NCBI RefSeq assembly: GCF_009823805.1
Contig: NZ_WUEK01000005.1
Span: forward strand, 248,001 to 312,000
Direction: 5' to 3'
DNA: 64,000 nt
Source: Nocardioides flavescens
Lineage (GTDB): Bacteria > Actinomycetota > Actinomycetes > Propionibacteriales > Nocardioidaceae
The notes below the pieces were generated by a model, which saw nothing but the letters and a program-made list of their open reading frames with translations, was not told where the DNA came from and did no database searches. A program made the position numbers and the translations under genes. Shown here in pieces: positions 55,792 to 63,542 of this stretch. The first letter of the stretch is position 1. Every line of letters begins with the position of its first letter.

Positions 55792-57095
55792 TCATCGTCG
55801 ACCGGCTGCTGGCCGAGCGCGTGGACGACCCGGTCCGGGTCGGTCTGGCCGGGGCCGGCTTCATGGCGCGTGGGCTCGTCCTCCAGATCGCCCTGTCGAC
55901 GCCGGGCATGGAGGTCGTGGCGGTGCTCAACCGGCACGCCGACCGCGCCGTGGAGCTGCTCGACGAGCTCGACGTCGGCGCGCGCCCCGAGCTGGTCTCG
56001 ACGGCGGCCGAGCTCGACGCCGCGGTGGCCGGGGGAGCGGTCGCGGTCACCGACTCGGTGGAGGAGTTCGCGGCCGCGTCGTGCCTCGACGCGGTCATCG
56101 ACGCCACCGGGGCGATCGAGTGGGGCGCGCGGCTGGCGGTGGCCTGCATCGAGCACCGCGTGCCGCTGGTGCTGATGAACGCCGAGCTCGACGCGACCGT
56201 CGGCCCGTTGCTCTCGCAGATGGCGACCGAGGCCGGGTCGATGTACTCCGGCTGCGACGGCGACCAGCCCGGCGTGCAGATGAACCTCATCCGCTTCGTG
56301 CGGGGCATCGGCCTCACCCCGCTGGTCAGCGGCAACATCAAGGGGCTGCAGGACCCCTACCGCACCCCGACGACGCAGGCGGGGTTCGCGGCGCAGTGGG
56401 GCCAGGACGCCTGGAAGGTCACCTCCTTCGCCGACGGCACCAAGGTCAGCGTCGAGCAGGCGATCGTGGCCAACGCCGCCGGCTTCACCGTGCACCGGCG
56501 CGGCATGCTCGCGATGGAGCACCGCGGCCACGTCGACGAGCTGGTCGACCTCTACGACGTCGACGAGCTGGCCGCGATGGGCGGCGCCGTGGACTACACG
56601 ATCGGCTCGCTGCCCGCGCCGGGCGTCTTCGTCCTGGCCCGGATGGACGACCCGCGTCAGCAGCACTACCTGCGCCTCTACAAGCTCGGCGACGGTCCTG
56701 TCTACTCCTTCTACACGCCCTACCACCTCTGCCACTTCGAGGCGCCGGCCACCGTGGCGCGAGCCGTCCTGCTCGACGACGCCTGCTTCCGCCCGCTCGG
56801 GGCGCCGCGCGTCGACGTCGTGACCACGGCCAAGACCGACCTGGTCGCCGGCACCGTCCTCGACGCCTCGGGCGGCTACCACTACTTCGGCGAGGCCGAG
56901 AAGGCCGAGGTGGCCCACGCCGACGGCGCGCTCCCCGTCGGGCTGGCCGAGGGGTGCGTGCTCCTGCGCGACCTCGCGAAGGACGACCCGATCACGCTGC
57001 ACGACGTACGCCTGCCCGACGGGCTGCTCAGCGTCGCGCTGCGCCGCGAGCAGGACCTGCGCTTCTTCGGCTCCTCCGCGATCTCCGCCTCGTGA
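55788..57095 (+). CDS. SAF-domain NAD(P)-dependent oxidoreductase
   Basis: A 435-residue protein related to homoserine dehydrogenases. The N-terminal Rossmann part is VRVGLAGAGFMARGLVLQIA with VIDATGAIEWGARLAV; the middle has GDQPGVQMNLIRFVRGIG and NIKGLQDPYRTPTTQ; the C-terminal SAF-like part begins at about residue 350 with TTAKTDLVAGTVLDASGGYHYFG. The reaction is unknown; reduction or rearrangement of the nucleotide sugar is inferred from the operon. Last gene of the five. Confidence 0.85.
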   Translation: MIIVDRLLAERVDDPVRVGLAGAGFMARGLVLQIALSTPGMEVVAVLNRHADRAVELLDELDVGARPELVSTAAELDAAVAGGAVAVTDSVEEFAAASCLDAVIDATGAIEWGARLAVACIEHRVPLVLMNAELDATVGPLLSQMATEAGSMYSGCDGDQPGVQMNLIRFVRGIGLTPLVSGNIKGLQDPYRTPTTQAGFAAQWGQDAWKVTSFADGTKVSVEQAIVANAAGFTVHRRGMLAMEHRGHVDELVDLYDVDELAAMGGAVDYTIGSLPAPGVFVLARMDDPRQQHYLRLYKLGDGPVYSFYTPYHLCHFEAPATVARAVLLDDACFRPLGAPRVDVVTTAKTDLVAGTVLDASGGYHYFGEAEKAEVAHADGALPVGLAEGCVLLRDLAKDDPITLHDVRLPDGLLSVALRREQDLRFFGSSAISAS

Positions 57096-57182
57096 ACGTC
57101 TGAGTAACTGTCCGGTAAAGACCACCTGAGGATTTCCGCGGATTCCCTCCCGCGAGCGGCGGAGCAGGCGCAAGATGCGAGA

Positions 57183-57341
57183 GTGACGTTGCTCATCGTG
57201 CTCTCGGTCCTCGCGGGCTGGTGCGTCCTCTCGGTGCCGGTCGCGCTCGTCGCGGCCCGGCTGCTCCACACCCGCCACGCTCACGACGCGGCCGCTCCGG
57301 CGCCTTCGGCTCTGATGCCCCGCGAGCACCACGCCGCCTGA
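57183..57341 (+). CDS. Short membrane protein
   Basis: A 52-residue ORF with one transmembrane segment (residues 2-24, LLIVLSVLAGWCVLSVPVAL) and a His/Ala-rich tail ending REHHAA. The GTG follows GCGAGA and an AAGAT sequence that could be a -10 box. A strong terminator follows 15 bp after the stop, supporting a real transcript. No known family; role unknown. Confidence 0.6.
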   Translation: MTLLIVLSVLAGWCVLSVPVALVAARLLHTRHAHDAAAPAPSALMPREHHAA

Positions 57342-57356
57342 TCCCGCACCTCCTCA

Positions 57357-57387
57357 AGGCCCGCCTCTCCTGAGGCGGGCCTTTCTC
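57357..57387 (+). terminator. Rho-independent terminator
   Basis: An 11-bp stem AGGCCCGCCTC / GAGGCGGGCCT with a TCCT loop, followed by TTCTCGT. It ends the small membrane protein transcript. Confidence 0.85.
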
Positions 57388-57430
57388 GTGTGCGGGTGGT
57401 CGCGGGTGCGGCTCACCCGGAGAAGCGAAA

Positions 57431-57463
57431 GGACCGGCGGAGGTCGATGACCTCCGCCGGTCC
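57431..57463 (-). terminator. Terminator of the second beta-helix gene
   Basis: A perfect 15-bp stem GGACCGGCGGAGGTC / GACCTCCGCCGGTCC with a 3-nt loop. On the minus strand it is followed by TTTCGCTTCT, fitting the gene ending at 57505; on the plus strand it is followed by TTCC. Confidence 0.8.
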
Positions 57464-57504
57464 TTCCATGACCCCGGCACCCCTGCCGGTGGATCAGTGC
57501 GCGA

Positions 57505-58743
57505 TCAGCAGCGACCTCGCGCCGGGCTGATCTTGTTGCGCTTGAGCGAGACGGCGATGCCGTCGTGGTAGGCCAGCGAGGCGGTCCTGCTCGCCTTGAG
57601 CTTGTTGCGCTTGACCATCACCCCGGTCGGGTTGGCGTAGCCCGCGCCGCCGGCGTTGACGAACACCGCCTGGATGCGGTTGCAGTTGTGACCGGTGTCG
57701 AAGGTGTTGCCCACGACGTCGACCTGGCTGGAGCCGCTCACGATGAAGACGTGGGAGGCGTAGCTGCGGTCCTCGGTGAAGGAGCGGCGGAAGCGGTTGC
57801 CCTGCACCAGGATGCGGGTGGAGCGGTCCTCGATGTGGACGGGCTCGAAGCGGTAGCGGCTGAACCGGTTGCCCTGGATGCGGGCGCCGCTGACGTTGGC
57901 CAGACCGATGCCGAAGCCGGAGCTCTCGCCGTTCGAGCGGTTGTTCTTGAACCGCGAGTTGGTGACGGTGACGTTGGAGATCAGGCCGGCGGGGGCGTTG
58001 AACTCGAGGTCGTCGGCGAAGTTGCCCGAGAAGCTGCTGCGGTCGACGGTGATGCGGTCGAACGTCGTGGTGACGGAGCTCGGCTGCACGAGGCCGTAGT
58101 CGAGGTCCGTCATCGACACGCGGTTCATCACCAGGTCGCTGCTGTTGCCCTCGACGCCCTGGAGCAGGAGGCCGTGGACGTACTGCTCGTACTTCGCAGC
58201 GTTGCCCACGAACGAGACACCGTCGAGGGTCAGGCCCTGGATCTGGTGGACGGCGATCAGCGCGCCGTTGCAGGCGCCGGCGCGGGTGAGGCGCAGGTCG
58301 CGCAGCGCGATGTCCGACCCGCCGACGCGGAACAGCTCGACGTACTCCGCGCCCGGGTCGCAGGTGAGGGCGATCTCGGACGAGCCGGTGCCGACGATGT
58401 CGACGCCGCTCGGCACGCCGATGAACAGGCGGGCGGCGGTCTGGTTGACGCGGCAGGTGCCCGACGGGATGCGCAGCGTGCCGCCGGTCGAGGCGAGCGA
58501 CTGCAGAGCGGCGTCGATGGCGCCGCGGTCGTCGGTGGTGCCGTCGCAGCGGGCGCCGAAGTCGCGGGCGTCGACGACTGCTCCGCCGCGGGCGGCGGTG
58601 GCGGTCGCGGCCGGGGCGACCGCCTGGGCGGGGAGCGCAGGGGCGAGGAGCCCGATTGTGGCAATCGAGCCGACAAGAGCGGCCTTTGCCACGGAACGGT
58701 AACGACGGATGGCCTGGGTAGTGGCCTGGCGGGGTGGGGTCAT
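57505..58743 (-). CDS. Secreted right-handed beta-helix protein, paralogue B
   Basis: A 412-residue exported protein with a signal peptide (residues 1-42, ending LPAQAVAPA) and a pectate-lyase-like entry motif DFGARCDGTTDDRGAI. The parallel beta-helix shares DDLEFNAPAG, FEPVHIEDRS and YASHVFIVSG with paralogue A at 40611. It may trim, bind or modify the surface polysaccharide; the active site is not identifiable. The ATG is 6 nt from a TACTTT -10 box (58750-58755, minus strand), likely leaderless. Confidence 0.83.
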   Translation of the reverse strand: MTPPRQATTQAIRRYRSVAKAALVGSIATIGLLAPALPAQAVAPAATATAARGGAVVDARDFGARCDGTTDDRGAIDAALQSLASTGGTLRIPSGTCRVNQTAARLFIGVPSGVDIVGTGSSEIALTCDPGAEYVELFRVGGSDIALRDLRLTRAGACNGALIAVHQIQGLTLDGVSFVGNAAKYEQYVHGLLLQGVEGNSSDLVMNRVSMTDLDYGLVQPSSVTTTFDRITVDRSSFSGNFADDLEFNAPAGLISNVTVTNSRFKNNRSNGESSGFGIGLANVSGARIQGNRFSRYRFEPVHIEDRSTRILVQGNRFRRSFTEDRSYASHVFIVSGSSQVDVVGNTFDTGHNCNRIQAVFVNAGGAGYANPTGVMVKRNKLKASRTASLAYHDGIAVSLKRNKISPARGRC

Positions 58744-58749
58744 GCCAAA

Positions 58750-58920
58750 AAAGTAGGAGTTCTGTTACTTTCGGCGTCACCAAACTGTGGCTCACTGGGG
58801 TCGTGATGGCCACGGGTGACTACGGCGACTGACCGATCGGCTGACGCCGGTCAAGACCGCGACGCGCAGACTGCGTCAGCTCGCGCTCGAGCGGGTATCA
58901 GCCCCGGTCGCGCCTAGGAT
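58750..58920. promoter_or_regulatory. Divergent promoters of the beta-helix and galE genes
   Basis: TACTTT (58750-58755, minus strand, 6 nt to ATG) and TAGGAT (58915-58920, plus strand, 7 nt to GTG) bound a 184-bp spacer. The left part has an AT-rich stretch unusual for this genome, which would ease promoter melting. Confidence 0.45.
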
Positions 58921-58927
58921 CGGGCGC

Positions 58928-59932
58928 GTGAAGGTACTCATCACCGGCGGCGCGGGATACATCGGCTCGATCACGGCGAAGGCCCTCGAACAGGCCGGCC
59001 ACACCCCGATCGTGCTGGACTCGCTGCTGACCGGTCCGCGGGTCTTCGTGCGCGACCGGATCTTCTACGAGGGCGACATCGCCGACCGCGACCTGCTCAC
59101 GCGCATCGTCGACGAGCACCCCGACCTCGACGCCACGATCCACATGGCCGCGCGCATCGTCGTGCCCGAGTCGGTGCAGCTGCCCTACGAGTACTACCGC
59201 GACAACGTCGCCAAGTCGCTCGAGCTCTTCGACCAGCTCGACCAGCTCGGCAAGCACCGCGTCATCTTCAGCTCCTCGGCGAGCCTGTACGACGTCAAGG
59301 CGGACTTCGAGGTCGTAGAGTCCGACCCGCTCGCCCCCGGCTCGCCGTACGCCCGGACGAAGCACATGATGGAGCAGGCCCTGCAGGACATCGCCGTCGC
59401 GACCGACCTCCGCGCCGTCATCCTGCGCTACTTCAACCCGATCGGCTCCGACCCCGACCTCGAGTCCGGCATCTACGCCAAGGAGCCCTCCCACGTCCTC
59501 GGCCAGCTCGTCATGGCGGCCCGCGGTCAGAAGGACTCCTTCACCATCACCGGCACCGACCTGCCGACCCGCGACGGCACCGGCATCCGCGATTACATCC
59601 ACGTCTGGGACCTCGCCCAGGCCCACGTGCGCGCCGTCGAGCGCTTCGACTCCGTGATCGAGGCCGCCGACGCCCCCAGCGTCGTGATCAACGTCGGCAC
59701 CGGCGACGGCGTCACCGTCCGCGAGCTCGTCGCGGCCTTCGAGCAGGTCTTCGGCCGCGAGGTCCCCCTCAGCGAGGCACCCCCGCGCCCCGGCGACGCC
59801 GTCGGCGCCTTCGCCAACGCCGACCGCGCCGCCGAGCTCCTGCAGTGGCGCACCCAGCTGTCGCTCCAGGACGCCATCGCCTCCGCGCTGGCCTGGGGTG
59901 AGAAGCGGCAGGAGATCCTCGGCTACGAGTGA
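58928..59932 (+). CDS. galE: UDP-glucose 4-epimerase
   Basis: A 334-residue extended SDR interconverting UDP-glucose and UDP-galactose (or the N-acetyl forms). It has VLITGGAGYIGSITAKALEQ, MAARIVVPESVQLPYEYY, IFSSSASLYDV and the catalytic SPYARTKHMMEQ, then RYFNPIGSDPD. The Ala in SSSAS and the broad pocket do not settle the substrate. Leaderless GTG. It converges on the ABC exporter gene. Confidence 0.93.
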   Translation: MKVLITGGAGYIGSITAKALEQAGHTPIVLDSLLTGPRVFVRDRIFYEGDIADRDLLTRIVDEHPDLDATIHMAARIVVPESVQLPYEYYRDNVAKSLELFDQLDQLGKHRVIFSSSASLYDVKADFEVVESDPLAPGSPYARTKHMMEQALQDIAVATDLRAVILRYFNPIGSDPDLESGIYAKEPSHVLGQLVMAARGQKDSFTITGTDLPTRDGTGIRDYIHVWDLAQAHVRAVERFDSVIEAADAPSVVINVGTGDGVTVRELVAAFEQVFGREVPLSEAPPRPGDAVGAFANADRAAELLQWRTQLSLQDAIASALAWGEKRQEILGYE

Positions 59933-59948
59933 GGGCCGTGCGCCGGCG

Positions 59949-61736
59949 TCAGCTCTCGAGATAGGTGCGGGACTGCAGTTCGTACAGCTCGGCGTAGCGC
60001 CCGCCGGCTGCGACCAGCTCGGCGTGGCTGCCGTGCTCGATGACCCGGCCGCCGTCCATGACGTATATGTGGTCGGCGAGGCGGACACTCGAGTAGCGGT
60101 GCGAGATCAGCACCGCTGACCGTCCGTCGAGCACGCGGCGCACGTCGGCGAACAGCTCGTGCTCGGCCCTGGGGTCGAGGGCCGCCGACGGCTCGTCCAG
60201 CACGACGAGCGGCGAGTCGCGGTAGAGCGCTCGTGCGAGGGCCAGCCGCTGCCACTGCCCGCCGGAGAGGTCGGCGCCGTCCTCGAGCTCGATGCCCAGG
60301 ACCGTGTCCAGGCCCCGGGGGAGTGCCTCGATGGCGCTGCCCACCCCGACGCGGTCGAGGGCCGCTCGGAGCCGGTCCTCGTCGACGGGGTTGCTCGTGT
60401 CGGACATGACGACGTTGTCGGCGACCGACATCTGGTAGCGGATGAAGTCCTGGAAGAGCACGGTCACCGATGCGCGCAGGTCTGCGGGCTCGATGGCTTC
60501 GCCGTCCCAGGTGATCGAGTCCGCCGCGGCGGGGTAGAGACCGGCGATGATCTTGGCCAGCGTCGTCTTGCCGGAGCCGTTCTCGCCCACGAGCGCGACG
60601 ACCGAGCCGGCAGGCACGTCGATGTCGACCTCGTCCACGGCGCGCCGGGTCGCTCCCGGGTAGCTGAAGGTCGCCCCGCGCACCGCCAGCCCTGTCTCCA
60701 GCCCGCGCCGTTCGCCGGCCTCGGTCGAGAGGCCGTCCATGGCGAGGAACCCCTCGAGGTCGCGCAGAAAGGGCCCCGACTCGATGAGTGAGGTGACCGA
60801 GCGGAAGACGGTCACGAGCTGGCCGGCGAGCAGCCGTGCCGCGATGGCTGCGGCGCCGGCGTCCGGCAGGGCGATGCGGTTCGCGGACACGAGCGCCACG
60901 ATGACGAGGAGAGCGAGAGCGAGGCTGACTCCCGACGCGGCCACGGTGAGCAACGCAAAACGCTGCTTGAGCCGTGAGTGGGTCGTCAGACGAGCGAGAT
61001 AGGCGTCGTCGTCCTGCTGGTGGCGAGCCATGAGCCCGGGCCCGGCCCCGAAGGCGCGGACCTCCGCGGCGCTGAAGCGGTGGCTCATCAGCATCTTGAG
61101 GTAGCCGCGTCGCTGGGCCAGGTAGGTCGAGTCCTTGGCGAAGTCGAACTCTGCTCGGCTGGACCGCCGCGCGATCAGCACGGACGGGATGCCCGCCGCG
61201 AGCAGCACAGGCACCAGGATCGGCTCGATGCTGAGCAGGGCCGCGGTCATGGCCGCAACGCCCACGCCGGACCCGACCAGCCCCAGCAGTGCTCCGGACA
61301 CCGCCACCGGCCGAGAGACGGCGTTGCTGCGGACGCGGTCGAGACGCTGGAGGAAGCGGGTGGACTCGTAGGTCGGCAGGTCCACCGACGTCGTGACCCG
61401 GAGCAGGCGCCTCCAGACGAGCTGCGACACCCGCTCGCCGAGCAGTCGCTGCTGCGCCGCCTGGAGCACTCCGACGGAGCCGCTGAGTGCCGTGAAGAGC
61501 GCCAGCAGCAGCAGGGCGATCAGGAGGTCGGGATCGTCGGCTGCGCGCTCATCCAGGACCGCGCTCAGGGCGAGTCGGCTGGCGAGCACGACGCCCAGCG
61601 CCGAGAGGGCGCCGAGCACCTGGAGCACGAATGCGAGGACCGCCCCACGGGGATCGGCCTCGCGGACGGTCGCCAGCGCGCGCACCAGCGGTCCCGCGGT
61701 GCTCCGGGATGCCCGCAGAATGCCCCTCAGTCGCAC
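59949..61736 (-). CDS. ABC exporter (fused membrane and ATPase domains), probable lasso peptide transporter
   Basis: A 595-residue half-transporter. Residues 1-310 hold about six membrane helices; residues 350-590 form the ATPase: Walker A GENGSGKTTLAKII at about residue 394, signature LSGGQWQRLALARAL, Walker B LVVLDEPSAALDP and the H-loop ISHRYSSVRLADH. Exporters of this type (LasD/McjD-like) carry lasso peptides out. Assignment to the peptide rests on the neighbouring precursor gene. GTG start 6 nt from TAGACT (61743-61748, minus strand). Confidence 0.85.
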   Translation of the reverse strand: MRLRGILRASRSTAGPLVRALATVREADPRGAVLAFVLQVLGALSALGVVLASRLALSAVLDERAADDPDLLIALLLLALFTALSGSVGVLQAAQQRLLGERVSQLVWRRLLRVTTSVDLPTYESTRFLQRLDRVRSNAVSRPVAVSGALLGLVGSGVGVAAMTAALLSIEPILVPVLLAAGIPSVLIARRSSRAEFDFAKDSTYLAQRRGYLKMLMSHRFSAAEVRAFGAGPGLMARHQQDDDAYLARLTTHSRLKQRFALLTVAASGVSLALALLVIVALVSANRIALPDAGAAAIAARLLAGQLVTVFRSVTSLIESGPFLRDLEGFLAMDGLSTEAGERRGLETGLAVRGATFSYPGATRRAVDEVDIDVPAGSVVALVGENGSGKTTLAKIIAGLYPAAADSITWDGEAIEPADLRASVTVLFQDFIRYQMSVADNVVMSDTSNPVDEDRLRAALDRVGVGSAIEALPRGLDTVLGIELEDGADLSGGQWQRLALARALYRDSPLVVLDEPSAALDPRAEHELFADVRRVLDGRSAVLISHRYSSVRLADHIYVMDGGRVIEHGSHAELVAAGGRYAELYELQSRTYLES

Positions 61737-61742
61737 TTGCGG

Positions 61743-61931
61743 AGTCTAGGTGAGGGGTGGGTCGCGCGCTCGTCGCTGCACACTCACTCGTCAGACATCG
61801 GGATGTGAGCAGAACGGCACTGAGTCCCGTTCCAGCCGAGGCGAGGTCAGTCCGCTCCGCGGTCGGAGGGGGGCGATCCCTGATCTGCGGCGGCCGCAGG
61901 ACAGTTCGACTCAACTTGACGCAGGTACCGT
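61743..61931. promoter_or_regulatory. Divergent promoters of the exporter and the LuxR-type genes
   Basis: TAGACT (61743-61748, minus strand, 6 nt to GTG) and TACCGT (61926-61931, plus strand, 6 nt to GTG 61938) delimit about 200 bp without a gene. No clear operator was seen. Confidence 0.45.
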
Positions 61932-61937
61932 GGGGGT

Positions 61938-62513
61938 GTGCAGGCCGGCGCGAGCAGTGACCCCGCAGGCGGGTCAGCCGCGGGTGGGGGACCTGTGGTG
62001 GTCGTCGTCGACCCGAGACCCATCGTGCGCGCGGCCCTGGTGGGCGCCCTCGCCATCTCCGACGCGGGGTTCGTGGTCAGGGAGCTCGCGGACACCTCGG
62101 CGCGCGCCCTCAGCTCGCTGGGCAAGGTCGACGTGGTGGTCGCCAGCGACGTCAGGTGGGCGCGCGGCAAGAAGTTCGTCGACGCAGAGCCGTTCGACGT
62201 CGTCGACTCGACTGCACTCTCAGCCGCGGTGCTGGCGGTCGCGCAAGGATCACCCGCCTTCGTTCCCGCCGTCACTCGTTCGGGTGCGGGAGCTGCGCGA
62301 CGCCTGACCGAGCGCGAGTCCGCCGTGCTCGACGCCTTCGCCCGCGGGCTGACGGCCGCAGGAGTCGCGAGCGAGCTCAGGATCTCTGCGAGCGCCGTCG
62401 CGGGTGCCAAGCGACGCATGCTGTCGAAACTCGAGGTGACGACGGTTGTGGAGGCGTTGCGCAGCACCGGTCGAGCTGGTCCTCCGGACAGTCGAGGGCG
62501 GCTGACATCGTGA
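61938..62513 (+). CDS. LuxR-type regulator with a degenerate receiver-like domain, first of a pair
   Basis: A 191-residue protein. Residues 18-110 resemble a response-regulator receiver (VVVVVDPRPIVRAALVGAL) but lack a clear phosphorylation pocket; VDVVVASDVRWARGKK lies where the acceptor Asp would be. Residues 125-180 are a LuxR-type HTH: LTERESAVLDAFARGLTAAG, with helix ISASAVAGAKRRMLSKL. Leaderless GTG. Its TGA overlaps the second regulator's GTG. A regulatory role for the lasso peptide locus is inferred from position. Confidence 0.72.
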   Translation: MQAGASSDPAGGSAAGGGPVVVVVDPRPIVRAALVGALAISDAGFVVRELADTSARALSSLGKVDVVVASDVRWARGKKFVDAEPFDVVDSTALSAAVLAVAQGSPAFVPAVTRSGAGAARRLTERESAVLDAFARGLTAAGVASELRISASAVAGAKRRMLSKLEVTTVVEALRSTGRAGPPDSRGRLTS

Positions 62514-63175
62514 GCTCGGCTGTCGAGTTCTCGACGCTCCGTGTGATGATCGCTGGCGGTACGCCACTGGTGGCCTCCTCTCTGAGAGCTGCGCTCGCCG
62601 AGGCTCGTGCCCTGATCTCCACCGACGACCCTCTGCAGGTCGCCGGCCTCGCGAGCGAGGCGAGTCCTGACGTGCTCGTCGCATCGACCCGGGTCGGTCG
62701 CCAGCCGCTCTCCGAGCTGCTCCACCAGGTGTTGAGGTGCTCGGTCCCCGTGCTCGTCGTGTGCGAGAGGGGGGCGATCGACGAGGTGCCGGAACTCCTC
62801 CTGGGCGGCGCCGCCGGATTCCTGCTGCTCGAGGAGGCGACGGTCGACCAGCTGAAGGAGGCGGTCGCGACAACGGCTGGCGGCGGCTCTGCGCTGCACC
62901 CGGCCGTGGCGATGACGGTTCTGCGCCAGTGGCGCGAACTCCGCTCAGAACAGGTCAGGCCGACCCTGACCGCCAAGGAGACCGAGGTGCTGCGCGCCAT
63001 CGCCGACGGTGCGACGACCAAGAGCATGGCCCGCTCGATGGGTGTGTCGGCGCGTACGGTGGAGAGCCACCGCGCGCGCATCTACGCCAAGCTCGGAGCG
63101 CGGGGCCACGTGCAGGCGGTTGCGCTCGGGTTGGAACTGGGACTGCTTGCGGACGACGGTAGTCAGACCGGCTGA
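62510..63175 (+). CDS. LuxR-type regulator, second of a pair
   Basis: A 221-residue protein with a receiver-like N-terminus (VMIAGGTPLVASSLRAALAE, VLVVCERGAIDEVPELLLGG) and a canonical C-terminal LuxR/NarL HTH: PTLTAKETEVLRAIADGATT, SMGVSARTVESHRARIYAKLG. The Asp acceptor site is not clear; VASTRVG occupies that region. Translationally coupled to the gene before it. The strong hairpin after it separates it from the lasso precursor on the opposite strand. Confidence 0.82.
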   Translation: MSSAVEFSTLRVMIAGGTPLVASSLRAALAEARALISTDDPLQVAGLASEASPDVLVASTRVGRQPLSELLHQVLRCSVPVLVVCERGAIDEVPELLLGGAAGFLLLEEATVDQLKEAVATTAGGGSALHPAVAMTVLRQWRELRSEQVRPTLTAKETEVLRAIADGATTKSMARSMGVSARTVESHRARIYAKLGARGHVQAVALGLELGLLADDGSQTG

Positions 63176-63197
63176 CGGCGCGCGTTCCGGAAACGCA

Positions 63198-63233
63198 ACT
63201 GCCCGCCTGCCGCAGGCGCGGCAGGCGGGCAGT
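63198..63233 (-). terminator. Bidirectional terminator between the LuxR gene and the lasso precursor
   Basis: A perfect 16-bp stem ACTGCCCGCCTGCCGC / GCGGCAGGCGGGCAGT with a 4-nt loop. On the minus strand it is followed by TGCGTTTCC. It lies between convergent stops at 63175 and 63245. Confidence 0.85.
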
Positions 63234-63244
63234 GGAGGCTCGGC

Positions 63245-63415
63245 TCAGAAGGAGATGTTGCCGTTCTCGTCGGACTCGCCGATCGGAACGTTGGCGACGC
63301 CGGGAATGACGAGGATGACGCCGTCAGCGGCACCGAACGTCTTGAACTGCAGCGTCATGTCGTGCAGCGAGCCGACCTCGGTGATGGCCGGCGCCTCGTA
63401 CGTGTTGTGTCCCAT
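63245..63415 (-). CDS. Putative lasso peptide precursor
   Basis: A 56-residue ORF with GGGGGAAC before its ATG. The leader YEAPAITEVGSLHDMT (residues 6-21) fits the actinobacterial lasso rule Y-x2-P...G-x5-T. With cleavage after the residue following that Thr, the core starts QFKTFGAAD, putting an Asp at core position 9, able to close a 9-residue macrolactam. The tail is long (about 25 residues, VILVIPGVANVPIGESD then ENGNISF). A start at Gly (after KTF) gives no acid at positions 7-9. The rest of the cluster lies beyond the window. Confidence 0.68.
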   Translation of the reverse strand: MGHNTYEAPAITEVGSLHDMTLQFKTFGAADGVILVIPGVANVPIGESDENGNISF

Positions 63416-63441
63416 TGTTCCCCCATGTGTGGTGAGCGGAT

Positions 63442-63463
63442 TGTGCGTTTGCGTGGTCGCACA
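63442..63463. promoter_or_regulatory. Inverted repeat in the precursor/kinase divergent spacer
   Basis: TGTGCG and CGCACA form a perfect 6-bp inverted repeat with a 10-bp spacer, midway between the lasso precursor (start 63415) and the HPr-kinase-like gene (start 63480 or 63543). A plausible site for one of the adjacent LuxR-type regulators. Confidence 0.35.
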
Positions 63464-63542
63464 GCGACCCCCATGAACTATGTTGGGCGAATACCCCTCT
63501 CGTGTCAGGGGGTCAGAAACCCCTACGTGGTCGGAGTGGCGC

